A stretch of DNA of 64,000 nucleotides from Nocardia paucivorans NBRC 100373 (GCF_000308675.1 NZ_BAGE01000018.1:372001-436000); one strand, 5' to 3'; numbered from the stretch's first letter, positions 7,379-17,647 are shown. Translations and numbers: made by a program. The notes: generated by a model not told the origin, from the sequence alone.

Positions 7379-9066
7379 AGCCGGTCGATGCCGCCGTCGA
7401 TATCGACGCGATCCTGGACGACGGCGCCGTGGGGCTGAGGTATTTCGAGGTGTTCCTACCTCGCTACCGCGACTGGACGGGCACCGTGCCGGTGAGCGGG
7501 GATCATGCGGCGCTGACTGCCGGTTACCACCGGGAGCGCGGTATGGATCCGGGACCGCTACGGGCGTTCGCCACCGCCTTGGGGGGCGAACTCGAGCGGT
7601 GTCTCGAGCACGAGGCGCGGGTTCTGGCCGATCGGGCCGGGAATCTTCCGACGTATTGGAACGGTTCCGCCGCGGCCGCGAACGCGCACGGCTTCCTCGC
7701 CTATACCGCCCACCGCGTCGAGACCGGGCTCGATACCCTGCGTTCCATTCACACCACGGTATCGGCGGGGGCGACCCGGCTCGTGGACGCGGTGCGCGTC
7801 AAGGCCGACACCGTTCGTCGCGACTACGATCCCGGCACCGCGGCCGGGAGAACACCGCAGCAGATCGACCGGATCATCGATTGCGCACGTCACCGAGCCG
7901 AAGCCGAGGAGTCTCTGGTCGCCGAACTGCGCACCGCCTTGTCCGGCAATACCTTCGCGTGTGACGTGGATACGTCCACCGTCTGCGCGTTGTGGCTCGA
8001 CACCGTCTTCGTTCCCGAAATCGATACCGCGGCAGCCACATTCGCCGATCTGTGCGAGACCACCGACACCACTGTCATCGGTATCTACGACGAGATCATC
8101 GAGGCGTTGGATCGGCTCCCGATCCCGGCATTCATCTCTCCCGGTGGGCGGCCGGCCGCCGATACCGACCTCACCCACACCGGTGGTCGGCCCGGATATC
8201 CGATGCCGCCGGTCCTCCGTGCCGCTACCGCCATCCCGGAGCCGGATGCCACCGCACCGCGAACCCCACCCGGCATGGCGGACACCACGGCATCGGTCCC
8301 ACCTGTCGGCCACCCCCGAGAAACCGTTTCCGGCCTCCCGGCCGTCGCCCCGCCGACAGCGATCGGTTGCTGTGTTCCCGCCACCCCGCCGATTTCGGAG
8401 ACCGCGGTTCGCCCGGTCGATTCCACGAACCGATCAATACCGGACGACCCGGGTTCGTCGTCCTCGGAGGCGGTCGAGGCCTCGGAAGGCACCGGTATAC
8501 CCGGTCGGTGGGCCCCCGACGATATCGCCGCCGTGGTCACCGCGATCGGAGCCATCACCGGCAGCATCCCCGATCTCATCACGGCCACCGGGTCTCTCGT
8601 CGACAATCTCGACGAGATCGTCACCGCCGCCGGTAATGCCGTCGCAACTGTTATCGATGCCGTCGACGGCCAATCCGCCGTATCACCCGAATCGCAGGTC
8701 GTCGACCCCGCGATCGCGCCGCCCCCATCCGAGGGAACCGGTGATTCCGCCGACGAACCCCGACCGCCGGAGGAAGCCCTTCCGGAGGAAGGATGCGCCA
8801 CCCCGGGCGGTGGGACATCTACGGACGGCGTGCCCGGCGCCACCGAGAACACGAAACCCGATGGTCGGGATACCCCCGCCGATCGAGGAACCACCGATAT
8901 CGACACCCTCGATCCACCCGCAGCTGTTCCACACCACGAAGAGCCTTGGTACGGACCCGAACCGACCCTGGCGCCCCCATCACCGCCGTTGGACCAGGAG
9001 ACCGACACCGCAGCGATGGCCGTGTTCTCCCCGAACCTCCCATTGCCCCAGGGACGGAAGAAATAG
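7375..9066 (+). CDS. Large WXG-type candidate ESX-4 substrate with disordered proline-rich tail
   Basis: A 563-residue protein, not assigned to a named family. The first 260 residues are helical with a W95-N-G97 turn (LPTYWNGSAAAANAHGF), matching the helix-WXG-helix arrangement of WXG100, PPE and EspB-type substrates. From about residue 265 to the end it is low-complexity, rich in Pro, Thr, Asp and Glu, with a short predicted helix near residues 385-425 (ITGSIPDLITATGSLVDNL). There is no signal peptide and no membrane segment. The GTG start at 7375 overlaps the stop of the EspC-like gene by 4 bases. I see no Y-x3-D/E export motif in it. Position between eccB and mycP makes secretion by this ESX-4 the best hypothesis; a chaperone or surface role is possible. 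Confidence 0.6.
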   Translation: MKPVDAAVDIDAILDDGAVGLRYFEVFLPRYRDWTGTVPVSGDHAALTAGYHRERGMDPGPLRAFATALGGELERCLEHEARVLADRAGNLPTYWNGSAAAANAHGFLAYTAHRVETGLDTLRSIHTTVSAGATRLVDAVRVKADTVRRDYDPGTAAGRTPQQIDRIIDCARHRAEAEESLVAELRTALSGNTFACDVDTSTVCALWLDTVFVPEIDTAAATFADLCETTDTTVIGIYDEIIEALDRLPIPAFISPGGRPAADTDLTHTGGRPGYPMPPVLRAATAIPEPDATAPRTPPGMADTTASVPPVGHPRETVSGLPAVAPPTAIGCCVPATPPISETAVRPVDSTNRSIPDDPGSSSSEAVEASEGTGIPGRWAPDDIAAVVTAIGAITGSIPDLITATGSLVDNLDEIVTAAGNAVATVIDAVDGQSAVSPESQVVDPAIAPPPSEGTGDSADEPRPPEEALPEEGCATPGGGTSTDGVPGATENTKPDGRDTPADRGTTDIDTLDPPAAVPHHEEPWYGPEPTLAPPSPPLDQETDTAAMAVFSPNLPLPQGRKK

Positions 9067-9125
9067 GACCGGTGATATCGGCGCGCCGAACAGCGGTGCC
9101 CGCCGTCAGGCGCGCCGATACCGGG

Positions 9126-10538
9126 TCAGGACTCGTCCTCGCGCACCCCGAACCTGCGGCGAATCGGGAACGACGAAAGATAGCCCAGTAGCAATGCCCC
9201 GCCGACGATTCCGCTACCGATCAGCGCGACATTTCTGGCCGTATTGTCCGGTGGTGGAGGTGGGGCGGGCACCGGCAGTTGCAGGTTCCTGGCCGGATGC
9301 GGCTGCTTGGCCGGTAGCGGGGTGTCGGGAACCTCGTTGCTGAGCGCGGCGACCGGATCCACCGCGCCGTAACCGATATAGGGATTCCACCCCTCGGCGG
9401 GCGCGTGGGCGGTGGCCTGGATTCGCTTCATCACCTCGAGCGCCGACAAGTGTGGATAACGGGCCCGAACCAAGGCCACCACGCCGGAGACATAGGGCGC
9501 GGCGAAACTGGTGCCCTGCAATTGACCGGCCTGATTCTGGTTCCGCACCACACCGTTGATCACCCCGGGACCGTTCGAATCGAGGGAAACGATTCCCTCA
9601 CCGGGGGCGGCGACATCCACCCACGGACCGGGCACGGTGAAATCCGAAGGCGCCCCGGTCGGTTTGATCGATCCGACGGTAAGGACGTAATCGTCGTATC
9701 GCGCCGGTGTCACATTGGTGGACAGGTTCTGCCATAGATCCGCCGAGGGATTCAGCGGATCGACGTCGGGATTACCGGCGGCGCACTTGCTCTCTTTGTT
9801 GCCCGCGGCGGCCACCACCACGACATTGCGCTCGAGCGTGGCGTAACGCAGGGCGGCGGCGACCTTCGCGTCGGCGGGATTGTGGGAGCCCGGTGTGCAG
9901 GTCACCAGCGAGATATTGATCACCGATGCGCCGCGATCGGCTGCCCGCCGGATCGCGGACGCGAGGGTGTCGATGGGCCCGTATCCCTCGGGCGGATCCT
10001 CCGGGCGTTGTTCCCGGGAACGACCCGCGATCTGGTATTTGCTGCTGTTCTGCCGGATGGACATGATCCGGGCATCCGGGGCGACTCCGGCAAAGCCCTG
10101 GCCGGGAACCTGACTTGCCGCGATGAGACCGGCCACCACGGTTCCGTGCGCATCGCAGTCCTCGGTGCCGTCGCTCTTACCGACGTAATCTCCGCCGGGG
10201 ATCAAACCTGGCAGTCGAGGGTGCCGGGCCACACCGGTATCGATCACCGCGATGAGTTGTCCTGCGCCCCGGGAGAACTCCCAGGCACGCGCCAGCCCGA
10301 GCGACTGCTGTGCCTCGGGCTCGGCAGGTCCATCGCCACCCGCGGTAGTGGACGCACATGGGGTATTGGCCTTCATCTCGGTGGGCTCCGGCGGTGCCGC
10401 CGGGTCGCCGGCGGGCAACTGGCCGGGGTCGACCGGTGGCGGCCGGTCCGCGTAGGCGAGACCTTGATGCAGGCCACCGAACGACGCGCTCACCCCCAAT
10501 ATCATCGCCGCGGCCGCGGCGCGTATCCGCCGACTCAC
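9126..10538 (-). CDS. mycP: Mycosin, type VII secretion-associated subtilisin protease MycP
   Basis: MycP is the membrane-anchored subtilase that stabilises the ESX complex in the periplasm. The 470-residue product has an N-terminal signal-like segment, the complete catalytic triad Asp100 (AVIDTGV), His131 (DAHGTVVAG) and Ser343 (GTSFAAPYVSG), a PPP-rich linker near residue 435 and a C-terminal membrane helix (NVALIGSGIVGGALLLGYL). The GTG start at 10538 overlaps the eccD stop as GTGA; the frame stays open far upstream inside eccD, but that extension is a shadow of eccD. The gene is therefore translationally coupled to eccD. Confidence 0.95.
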   Translation of the reverse strand: MSRRIRAAAAAMILGVSASFGGLHQGLAYADRPPPVDPGQLPAGDPAAPPEPTEMKANTPCASTTAGGDGPAEPEAQQSLGLARAWEFSRGAGQLIAVIDTGVARHPRLPGLIPGGDYVGKSDGTEDCDAHGTVVAGLIAASQVPGQGFAGVAPDARIMSIRQNSSKYQIAGRSREQRPEDPPEGYGPIDTLASAIRRAADRGASVINISLVTCTPGSHNPADAKVAAALRYATLERNVVVVAAAGNKESKCAAGNPDVDPLNPSADLWQNLSTNVTPARYDDYVLTVGSIKPTGAPSDFTVPGPWVDVAAPGEGIVSLDSNGPGVINGVVRNQNQAGQLQGTSFAAPYVSGVVALVRARYPHLSALEVMKRIQATAHAPAEGWNPYIGYGAVDPVAALSNEVPDTPLPAKQPHPARNLQLPVPAPPPPPDNTARNVALIGSGIVGGALLLGYLSSFPIRRRFGVREDES

Positions 10539-12001
10539 AGCTCGCGAACGAGAGAGTAGATCGAGGTAACCCAGAACACCAGTGGCAGCACCGCCGCCAC
10601 GAACCCGTACTCCACGAGTTCCGTCGCGCGACGCATGGGCGGTGTCGCCGACTGGCCGGGAACGATGATCCCCAGGATCAGCGCGGCAACCAGCACCAGC
10701 ATGGCCACGCCGAACACCACCAGGGGCAGGTCGGTGACGAATGCGGCGCCGATCAGCATGATCAGCACGATCGCCGCACCCCCCGTGATCAGCACGATCG
10801 CCTGGTCGGCGCCGGCATAGGTGCGGCTGCGGAACATCAGTACCACCGCGCAGACCAGGGCGAGGGCTATGCCCTGCCAGTAGAAGCCCTCGTGGGTCGG
10901 ATCGGTGGCGGCCAGGGAACCGACGATGGTGACCAGGGTGGTGGCCGCGACCAGACCGCTCAGGTACATCCGCGCGCGTTCGGCCTTGGCGCGCAGGACT
11001 TCCATGGTGGGCAGTGCGCGGTGATCGTCGGGATCGTCCTCGGTGGGGTCGATCGGGGTGCCCGGCGCCGGTACCGGCGGTAGCGGCAGCTTGGACAGCA
11101 GCATGGAGACACGGGGCGCCAAGGAGAGCCCACCCAGCCCGAGGGCGGCGGCCGCCGCGCCGATGGCGCGTACCGGTTGATCGGTGAGCAGACCGACGAG
11201 TGCGGCCGGCACCGCGTATACCGCCAGCGCGGCCGCACCGATGAACAGACCGAGCCCGACCCCGGTGACCCGCCAGACGAGGACCGCGGTGGCGCCGAGC
11301 AGCATGGATCCGAGCAGCATATGCGCCCAGCCGTAGTGGTCGGGGACGAAGAGCATGCCCGCGGTGAACGCCGTGGGCAGCGCACATCCGCCGAGTACCA
11401 GCGAAGTTCCCTTGTCCCCGTAGACCCGGCCGAGGACCATGGCGGCCACCACCAGCAATACGGTGACCCCGAACGCGATCGAACCGGTGATCCAACCGGG
11501 CAGCGCGTCGGGGGCGGTCAGCAGGCCGAGGCAACCCACCAGCATGGTGAGCACGGCCAGCACCGAACCGGTGATTCGCGCGGTCTGCGGTGTCCATCCT
11601 CGAAAATGGTCGGCATCGGCGATGGCGACGTTGTACATGATGTCGTCGAACAGCGGGGTGGGCGCGGTGTCGTCGGCGCTTTCCAACATGAGCAGTTCGC
11701 CGTCGCGGACGCCGTGTTCGCCGAGGCTCAGCGAATTGGAGAAGGGGGGATGGCCGATTCGGGCGAGCACCCAGTCGGCGGGCTCGTAGCGTTCACCCTC
11801 GTTGTCGAAATCATTGGTCCGGCTGTGTTGGGCCACCATGTCGACCACGCTCGGAATGACGAGTGCCACCGGCACATCCACCGGAATGGCCATATCGACC
11901 TGGGTGTGTTTCGCGAGGATGGTGACCCTGGCGAGGTCCGGTGCACGGACTATCCCGCGTGAGGATTCCTCCTCCATGTAGGCCGGCCGCGCGTGAGTCA
12001 A
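10535..12001 (-). CDS. eccD: Type VII secretion integral membrane protein EccD
   Basis: EccD forms the membrane vestibule of the ESX channel. An N-terminal ubiquitin-like domain (VTILAKHTQVDMAIPVDVPVALVIPSVVD region) is followed by about eleven membrane helices. Length, 480-488 residues, is usual. Two starts are possible: TTG at 12001, preceded closely by AGGGGGAG, or ATG at 11977, which lacks a ribosome site; the TTG is given here because of the ribosome site. It is divergent from eccC with a 169-bp gap and is followed by mycP with a 4-base overlap, the usual ESX-4 order. Confidence 0.93.
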   Translation of the reverse strand: MTHARPAYMEEESSRGIVRAPDLARVTILAKHTQVDMAIPVDVPVALVIPSVVDMVAQHSRTNDFDNEGERYEPADWVLARIGHPPFSNSLSLGEHGVRDGELLMLESADDTAPTPLFDDIMYNVAIADADHFRGWTPQTARITGSVLAVLTMLVGCLGLLTAPDALPGWITGSIAFGVTVLLVVAAMVLGRVYGDKGTSLVLGGCALPTAFTAGMLFVPDHYGWAHMLLGSMLLGATAVLVWRVTGVGLGLFIGAAALAVYAVPAALVGLLTDQPVRAIGAAAAALGLGGLSLAPRVSMLLSKLPLPPVPAPGTPIDPTEDDPDDHRALPTMEVLRAKAERARMYLSGLVAATTLVTIVGSLAATDPTHEGFYWQGIALALVCAVVLMFRSRTYAGADQAIVLITGGAAIVLIMLIGAAFVTDLPLVVFGVAMLVLVAALILGIIVPGQSATPPMRRATELVEYGFVAAVLPLVFWVTSIYSLVREL

Positions 12002-12170
12002 GACTCCCCCTACTGGTTCCTACCTCATATTTCGCGCATTCGAGCGGGATATGGGGCGCTTGCGCGACACCGATCCGGACAGCAGAATGCAGGTCGAACT
12101 GTACGACATGTCGGCGCCTGCCTCTACACTGAGCCGGACATTGCATTCCAATGAGGGGGATTCTCGTTCG

Positions 12171-15100
12171 ATGAGCACGGTCCGGTTTCAGCGGCGCGCG
12201 CGCCGGGAGGTTCCGCGCACTCCCGGGGGAGAGGTCACGCTTCAGCCGCCGCCCGAAATCCCCCGGGTAACCCCGGGTAACCTGCTGCTCAAGCTCATGC
12301 CGGTGGTGATGGTCATCGGCATGGTGGGGATGATGGTGCTGATGTTCACGCAGGGCAGTGGCATCGCGTCGAACCCCATGTCGATGATGTTCCCGGTCAT
12401 GATGCTGTTCTCCATGGTGGGGATGTTCGCCGGGCAGGGAGGCGGTAAGGGCCAGAAGGCCGCCGAGGCCAACGAAGACCGCAAGGACTATCTGCGTTAT
12501 CTCGACCAGGTCCGCAAGGATGTCGCCGAAACCGCCCGGCAGCAGCGCGCCGCGGTGGAGTGGAGTCATCCGGAGCCGGGCCTCGTCTGGATGCTGGCCG
12601 GCACGAGCCGCATGTGGGAGCGGCGCGCCGGCGACAAGGACTTCTGCCACGCTCGGATCGGCACCGGCGGACAGCGTCTGGCCACCCGACTGGTGGCGCC
12701 GGAAACCGGGCCGGTGGAGGAGTTGGAGCCCATTGCCGCGGTGTCGTTGCGGCGGTTCGTGCGCGCGCACTCCACGGTCCCGGATCTGCCCACGGCCATC
12801 GCGGTGAAGGGTTTCGCCACCATCGCCCTCGACGGTGACCGGGCCCAGGCCCGCGACATGGTGCGGGCGATGCTGGTGCAGCTGGCCATGTTCCAGGGGC
12901 CGGACCAGGTGCTCATCGCAGTGGTCTGCGGTCCGGACACGGTTCGCGACTGGGAATGGACCAAATGGCTGCCGCACAGCCAACACCCGGACGCCGAGGA
13001 CGGGGTGGGCAGTCGGCGTATGTTCTACGGGTCGATTCGCGAGGCCCTGACGAGCCTGCACCCGCTGCTGGCCAACCGCGTGCGTTACTCGCGCAACCAG
13101 CCCGCCAACCCCAACCTCGTACACATCATCGTGGTGGTGGACGGCGGTCTGTTGGAGGCGGAGGAGGATCAGCTCCGCGAATCCGGGTTCGAGGGTGTCA
13201 CCATAATCGACCTGTGCGGTTATGCGCCGCGCCTGGCGGTTTCCCGCGGTATCAAGATGATCGTCGAGAACGGCGAGTGCATCGGCCGTGGTGCCACGGG
13301 TAACCAGGAGCGGTTCGCCGTGATCGACCGGATCAGCCCCGAACAGGCCCAACAGGTCGCGCGCCGGCTCGCCCCATATCGCGCGGCGACCCAGCGCAGC
13401 AGCGATGTCGAGGTCGAGGAGACCGAGACCATCTCCAGCTGGAGTCAGCTGATGGGTCTCGGCGATATCGGCTCCTTCAATCCCGAGCACGCCTGGCGTC
13501 CGCGCTACGGTCGGGAACGATTGCGGGTGCCGTTCGGTGTCGGGGCGGACGGTTTGCCGGTCTTCCTCGATATCAAGGAGGCCGCCGAATCGGGTATGGG
13601 TCCGCACGGTCTGTGTATCGGTGCCACCGGTTCCGGTAAGTCGGAATTCCTGCGCACCCTGGTGCTCAGCCTGCTGGCCACCCACTCTCCCGATCAGTTG
13701 AACCTGGTTCTGGTCGACTTCAAGGGTGGTGCCACCTTCCTCGGGCTCGAAGGTGTTCCACATGTGGCGGCCATCATCACCAACCTGGAGGAAGAGGCCG
13801 ACCTCGTCGACCGTATGCGCGACGCGCTGGCCGGCGAGATGAACCGACGGCAGGAAGTACTGCGTCAGGCCGGTAACTTCGCCAATGTCTCCGAGTACGA
13901 GAAGGCCCGCGCGGCGGGCGCCGACCTGGATCCGCTGCCCGCGCTGTTCGTGGTGCTCGACGAGTTCTCCGAGCTGCTCACCCAGCATCCGGATTTCGCG
14001 GAGCTGTTCGTCATGATCGGCCGGCTCGGTCGTTCACTGCACGTGCACCTGTTGCTCGCCTCGCAGCGTTTGGAGGAGGGCAAGCTGAAGGGTCTGGAGA
14101 GCCACCTGTCCTACCGGATCGGTCTGAAAACCTTCTCCGCCAACGAATCCCGTCAGGTGCTCGGCATTCCGGATGCCTATAACCTGCCGAACAGCCCCGG
14201 TGGCGGGTATCTGAAATCGAATTCGGGTGAGATTCAGCGGTTCCAGGCGGCGTATGTCTCGGGACCGTATGTCGGCGGCGGTTCGCAACGCGATATCACC
14301 GTGGCGACCCAGGCCGGCGAGATAGATGTCACGGCCCGTCCGTTCTCGGCCAAACATGTCGACTACCGCCCCGCGGACCGGATTCCACTGCCGCCCGACC
14401 CCGTCGACCAGCCGGAACCGCTGGTCGAGGACGGTGAGCAGATCTCCAACCTCGGTATGTTGGTGTCGCGCATCCGCGGTCACGGCCGACCCGCGCACGC
14501 GATCTGGTTGCCACCGCTCGACGAGGCCCCGACGCTGGACGAGCTGATCCCACGTTCGCTGCTGACCGGCGAATACTCGCCGATGGCGTCGTTGCGCGCA
14601 CCGATCGGTATTGTCGACCGCCCCTATGATCAGCGGCGTGATCCGCTGGTGGTGGACCTGTCCGGTTCGCTCGGCAATGTGGCGGTCGTAGGCGGTCCGC
14701 AGTCCGGTAAGTCGACCCTGTTGCGGTCGCTGATCATGGCAATGTCATTGACCCACACCGCCGAACAGGTTCAGTTCTACTGCCTCGATTTCGGTGGCGG
14801 TACCCTGGCCGGTCTGGAGGGCCTGCCGCATGTCGGTTCGGTCGCGGGCCGGCTCGACGAGAACAAGGTCCGTCGCACGATCTCCGAGATCACCACTATC
14901 GTCCGGCAGCGGGAAGCGCGATTCCACCGACTCGGCATCGAATCGATGGCCGATTTCCGGCGGCTGCGTGCCTCCGATCCGGCGAGCAGTCCTGCTGCGG
15001 CCGGTGCGCACGAGGATCCGTTCGGCGACGTGTTCCTGGTCATTGATGGTTTCAGTTCCATTCGCCAGGACTTCGAGCCGCTGGAACAGCCGATCATGCA

Positions 15101-16205
15101 GCTGGCGGTGCAGGGTCTGTCCTACGGCGTCCACGTGGTCATCTCGCTGTCGCGGTGGATGGACGCGCGGCCTGCGCTGAAGGATCAGATCGGCACCAGG
15201 TTGGAACTGCGGCTCGGTGATCCGGCCGACTCCGAGTTCGGCCGCAAGGTCGCGGCACTGGTCCCGATGGGTCGGCCCGGTCGTGGTATGACACCGGAGA
15301 GCCTGCATATGCTCACCGCCCTGCCGCGGGTGGACGGGAGTTCCAACCCGCAGGATCTGAGCGTGGGCGTGGCCGATGCCGTGAACCGGATCACGGCGGC
15401 GACCCCCGGCCGGCCCGCGCCTCCGGTGCGAATGCTGCCGGACCGGCTCGTTCGTGACGATCTGCTCCGTCATATCGGTTGGCCTGCCGGGGTGGACCGC
15501 AGCCGGCGGAACACGCGGATCCCGATCGGTATCGACGAGGCGGAGCTGGCGCCGGTATATCTCGACTTCGACGAGAATCCGCACTTCCTCATCTTCGGTG
15601 ACACCGAATGCGGTAAGACCACGCTGCTGCGTAGCATCGTCAACGGCATCATCGAATCCAATGAGCGCAGTCATGCCGCGATCGTGTTGGTCGACTTCCG
15701 CCGCACCCTGCTCGGCGCGGTCGACAGTGAGCGGTTGGCCGCCTACGCCACCAATGCCCAGGGGCTGACGGTCAATGTGCGCGATATCGTCGCCCTGCTG
15801 CAGTCCCGACTACCGGGACCGGATATCACGCCGCAGCAGCTTCGGGACCGTTCGTGGTGGTCCGGGCCGGATCTGTATCTGGTTGTCGACGACTACGACC
15901 TGGTGGCGGGTGGTTCCTCCGGCAATCCGATCGCGCCGGTCGTCGATCTGCTGGCCCAGGCCAAAGATGTCGGGTTCCACCTGATCATCTCGCGTCGCTC
16001 CGGTGGTGCTTCGCGCGCGATGTACGAGCCGGTCATCTCCCGGATGCGCGATGTCGCCACCCCGGGTCTGATCATGAGCGGTAATCGTGAGGAAGGCGTT
16101 CTGCTCGGCAATGTCCGGCCGAGCGCCCTGCCGCAGGGACGCGGAACCCTGGTGAGCCGCAAGGGCACCGAGCTCATTCAGACCGCTTGGATGCCACCGC
16201 TGTGA
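12171..16205 (+). CDS. eccC: Type VII secretion FtsK/SpoIIIE ATPase EccC
   Basis: EccC is the motor of the ESX system; it binds substrate export signals and drives translocation. The 1344-residue protein is a single-chain EccC: two N-terminal membrane helices (about residues 42-62 and 68-88), a DUF domain, and three ATPase domains with Walker A motifs GATGSGKSE near 483, GGPQSGKST near 840 and GDTECGKTT near 1143. Matching Walker B segments LVLVDFKGG, FYCLDFGGG and IVLVDFRRT are present, so all three look nucleotide-competent. The ATG at 12171 has GAGGGGGA ten bases upstream; an upstream in-frame stretch is rejected. It is coupled to the next gene by a GTGA overlap. Confidence 0.97.
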   Translation: MSTVRFQRRARREVPRTPGGEVTLQPPPEIPRVTPGNLLLKLMPVVMVIGMVGMMVLMFTQGSGIASNPMSMMFPVMMLFSMVGMFAGQGGGKGQKAAEANEDRKDYLRYLDQVRKDVAETARQQRAAVEWSHPEPGLVWMLAGTSRMWERRAGDKDFCHARIGTGGQRLATRLVAPETGPVEELEPIAAVSLRRFVRAHSTVPDLPTAIAVKGFATIALDGDRAQARDMVRAMLVQLAMFQGPDQVLIAVVCGPDTVRDWEWTKWLPHSQHPDAEDGVGSRRMFYGSIREALTSLHPLLANRVRYSRNQPANPNLVHIIVVVDGGLLEAEEDQLRESGFEGVTIIDLCGYAPRLAVSRGIKMIVENGECIGRGATGNQERFAVIDRISPEQAQQVARRLAPYRAATQRSSDVEVEETETISSWSQLMGLGDIGSFNPEHAWRPRYGRERLRVPFGVGADGLPVFLDIKEAAESGMGPHGLCIGATGSGKSEFLRTLVLSLLATHSPDQLNLVLVDFKGGATFLGLEGVPHVAAIITNLEEEADLVDRMRDALAGEMNRRQEVLRQAGNFANVSEYEKARAAGADLDPLPALFVVLDEFSELLTQHPDFAELFVMIGRLGRSLHVHLLLASQRLEEGKLKGLESHLSYRIGLKTFSANESRQVLGIPDAYNLPNSPGGGYLKSNSGEIQRFQAAYVSGPYVGGGSQRDITVATQAGEIDVTARPFSAKHVDYRPADRIPLPPDPVDQPEPLVEDGEQISNLGMLVSRIRGHGRPAHAIWLPPLDEAPTLDELIPRSLLTGEYSPMASLRAPIGIVDRPYDQRRDPLVVDLSGSLGNVAVVGGPQSGKSTLLRSLIMAMSLTHTAEQVQFYCLDFGGGTLAGLEGLPHVGSVAGRLDENKVRRTISEITTIVRQREARFHRLGIESMADFRRLRASDPASSPAAAGAHEDPFGDVFLVIDGFSSIRQDFEPLEQPIMQLAVQGLSYGVHVVISLSRWMDARPALKDQIGTRLELRLGDPADSEFGRKVAALVPMGRPGRGMTPESLHMLTALPRVDGSSNPQDLSVGVADAVNRITAATPGRPAPPVRMLPDRLVRDDLLRHIGWPAGVDRSRRNTRIPIGIDEAELAPVYLDFDENPHFLIFGDTECGKTTLLRSIVNGIIESNERSHAAIVLVDFRRTLLGAVDSERLAAYATNAQGLTVNVRDIVALLQSRLPGPDITPQQLRDRSWWSGPDLYLVVDDYDLVAGGSSGNPIAPVVDLLAQAKDVGFHLIISRRSGGASRAMYEPVISRMRDVATPGLIMSGNREEGVLLGNVRPSALPQGRGTLVSRKGTELIQTAWMPPL

Positions 16206-17647
16206 CAACAGCTGTCGACCTGGCGCTGACCGATACGCGATTGTGGGCCTGGAGTGCGTATACGCACGCCGATATGCCGCCCTCGGTCACCCCTGGCAGC
16301 GACGGCAGTCTGGTGGTCGGTGAGCCTTTGGCGCCTCCGTCGATCGCGGTATCGGTACCGCAGCTGCTCACCGCCGACCGGATCGCCTACGGGCCGGGTG
16401 TGCCGACCCCACAGCAGGCGATGGAGGCGGTTATCGGACACGCGCTCGCGGAACTACGAATTGGCGGTCCGTGTGAGCGGCTCACCGTCATATATCCGAC
16501 GGAATGGGATGCCCGTCGTTTGGCGGTGGTCGGATCCGCCGCCAAACGGTACGCCACGCAGGTGGTGTTCACCGAGGCGGCCATTCGAGCGGTGGTCACC
16601 GCGCGGCGGGACCGAGACCGGCGCACCGTGGTGGTGGAGTTCGGTGTTCTGGCAACCACGGCGTCCACCGTGATCCCGACCCACGACGGACTCCGTGTCG
16701 AATCCTGTGAGCACGAGCCGAATCTCGCTGCGGCCGAAATCGTCTCGGACGTAGCGGCGCCGGCGGTTTTCCGAGCCCTGCTCGAGCGGTTGCTCGACGG
16801 CCGTTCCTGCGAATGCGTGCTGATCACCGGTCGAGGTGACCAGGCTTTCGTGGAGCGTATCGGCGGTATCGTCGCCGAGGTGTGCGGTGCCTCGACCGAG
16901 CTGCACGTCGTGGCGGGCACCGATCTGGCACGTGATATTCGACAGGAGCAGTCCTATCGGGCGGCGCTTCCGGCCGCCGGTCCTGCCGGTGAGTGGTTGG
17001 GGCCGATGCGGGAGCGCGCTGCTTCCACACCGGTGCCCCATAACCGTTTGCCGCTCTATCTGGGCACCGCCGCCGCGGTGGTGCTCGTCCTGGCGCTCGT
17101 GATCGGTCTCGTCCTGGTACGCGGCGGGGACGGTGCCGATACGCGCGCGGCCGCACCCGCTGCCACTTCGACGTCCGAATCCGTAATGTCGACACCACGG
17201 CCGTCCACGTCGGGACCAGCACGGCAAGAGGTCTTCGGCCATGTGCGGTTGACCGTGCCCGCCGGCTGGCATGTCGCCGATCCGTCCGCCGACATCGCGC
17301 ACCGCGTGGACCTGGTGCCCGACACCGGCCCTCGTGCCCGCGTGACCATCATCCAGCAGTCCGTGGGACCGGATGTCGGCTACGACCGGATAGCCGCTGC
17401 TCTCGAAGCCCAGATCGCCCAGCGCCCTGCCGGTTCGATCACCGATCTTCGTCGTGATGTGGTCTTCGCGGGACGGCCCGGGGTGTCGTATATCGAGCAT
17501 CCGGAAGACGGGTCGCTCGTCGACTGGCATGTTATTGTCGAGCACAGCATCCAGGTCAGTATCGGGTGTCAGTACCGGACAGGGGGGCAGGACTCGATTA
17601 CGCGTATCTGTGTAGACCTCGTAACTTCGCTGGAAGTCATCCCATGA
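16202..17647 (+). CDS. Type VII secretion-associated protein (Rv3446c-like)
   Basis: This 481-residue protein occupies the place of Rv3446c, directly after eccC and before the WXG100 pair. The N-terminal part resembles an actin/Hsp70-type fold (VDLALTDTRLWAW, RTVVVEFGVLATT), a single membrane helix lies around residues 285-305 (LPLYLGTAAAVVLVLALVIG), and the C-terminal extracytoplasmic domain (GHVRLTVPAGWHVADPSADIAHRVDLVPD) matches the type VII secretion-associated C-terminal domain. The GTG start at 16202 overlaps the eccC stop. Its function is not established; coupling with eccC suggests an accessory or regulatory role in the complex. Confidence 0.82.
   Translation: MTTAVDLALTDTRLWAWSAYTHADMPPSVTPGSDGSLVVGEPLAPPSIAVSVPQLLTADRIAYGPGVPTPQQAMEAVIGHALAELRIGGPCERLTVIYPTEWDARRLAVVGSAAKRYATQVVFTEAAIRAVVTARRDRDRRTVVVEFGVLATTASTVIPTHDGLRVESCEHEPNLAAAEIVSDVAAPAVFRALLERLLDGRSCECVLITGRGDQAFVERIGGIVAEVCGASTELHVVAGTDLARDIRQEQSYRAALPAAGPAGEWLGPMRERAASTPVPHNRLPLYLGTAAAVVLVLALVIGLVLVRGGDGADTRAAAPAATSTSESVMSTPRPSTSGPARQEVFGHVRLTVPAGWHVADPSADIAHRVDLVPDTGPRARVTIIQQSVGPDVGYDRIAAALEAQIAQRPAGSITDLRRDVVFAGRPGVSYIEHPEDGSLVDWHVIVEHSIQVSIGCQYRTGGQDSITRICVDLVTSLEVIP

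Noticed and set aside
9126..11597. An 823-residue open frame extending mycP into eccD
   Set aside because: The extra N-terminal 350 residues are Arg/His/Gly-rich antisense-like sequence inside eccD; the GTGA junction at 10538 gives a normal-length mycosin.
11811..13988. 725-residue open frame antisense to eccC
   Set aside because: High-GC genes create long open frames on the opposite strand; eccC has three Walker motifs, and the antisense product is low-complexity with no recognisable domain.
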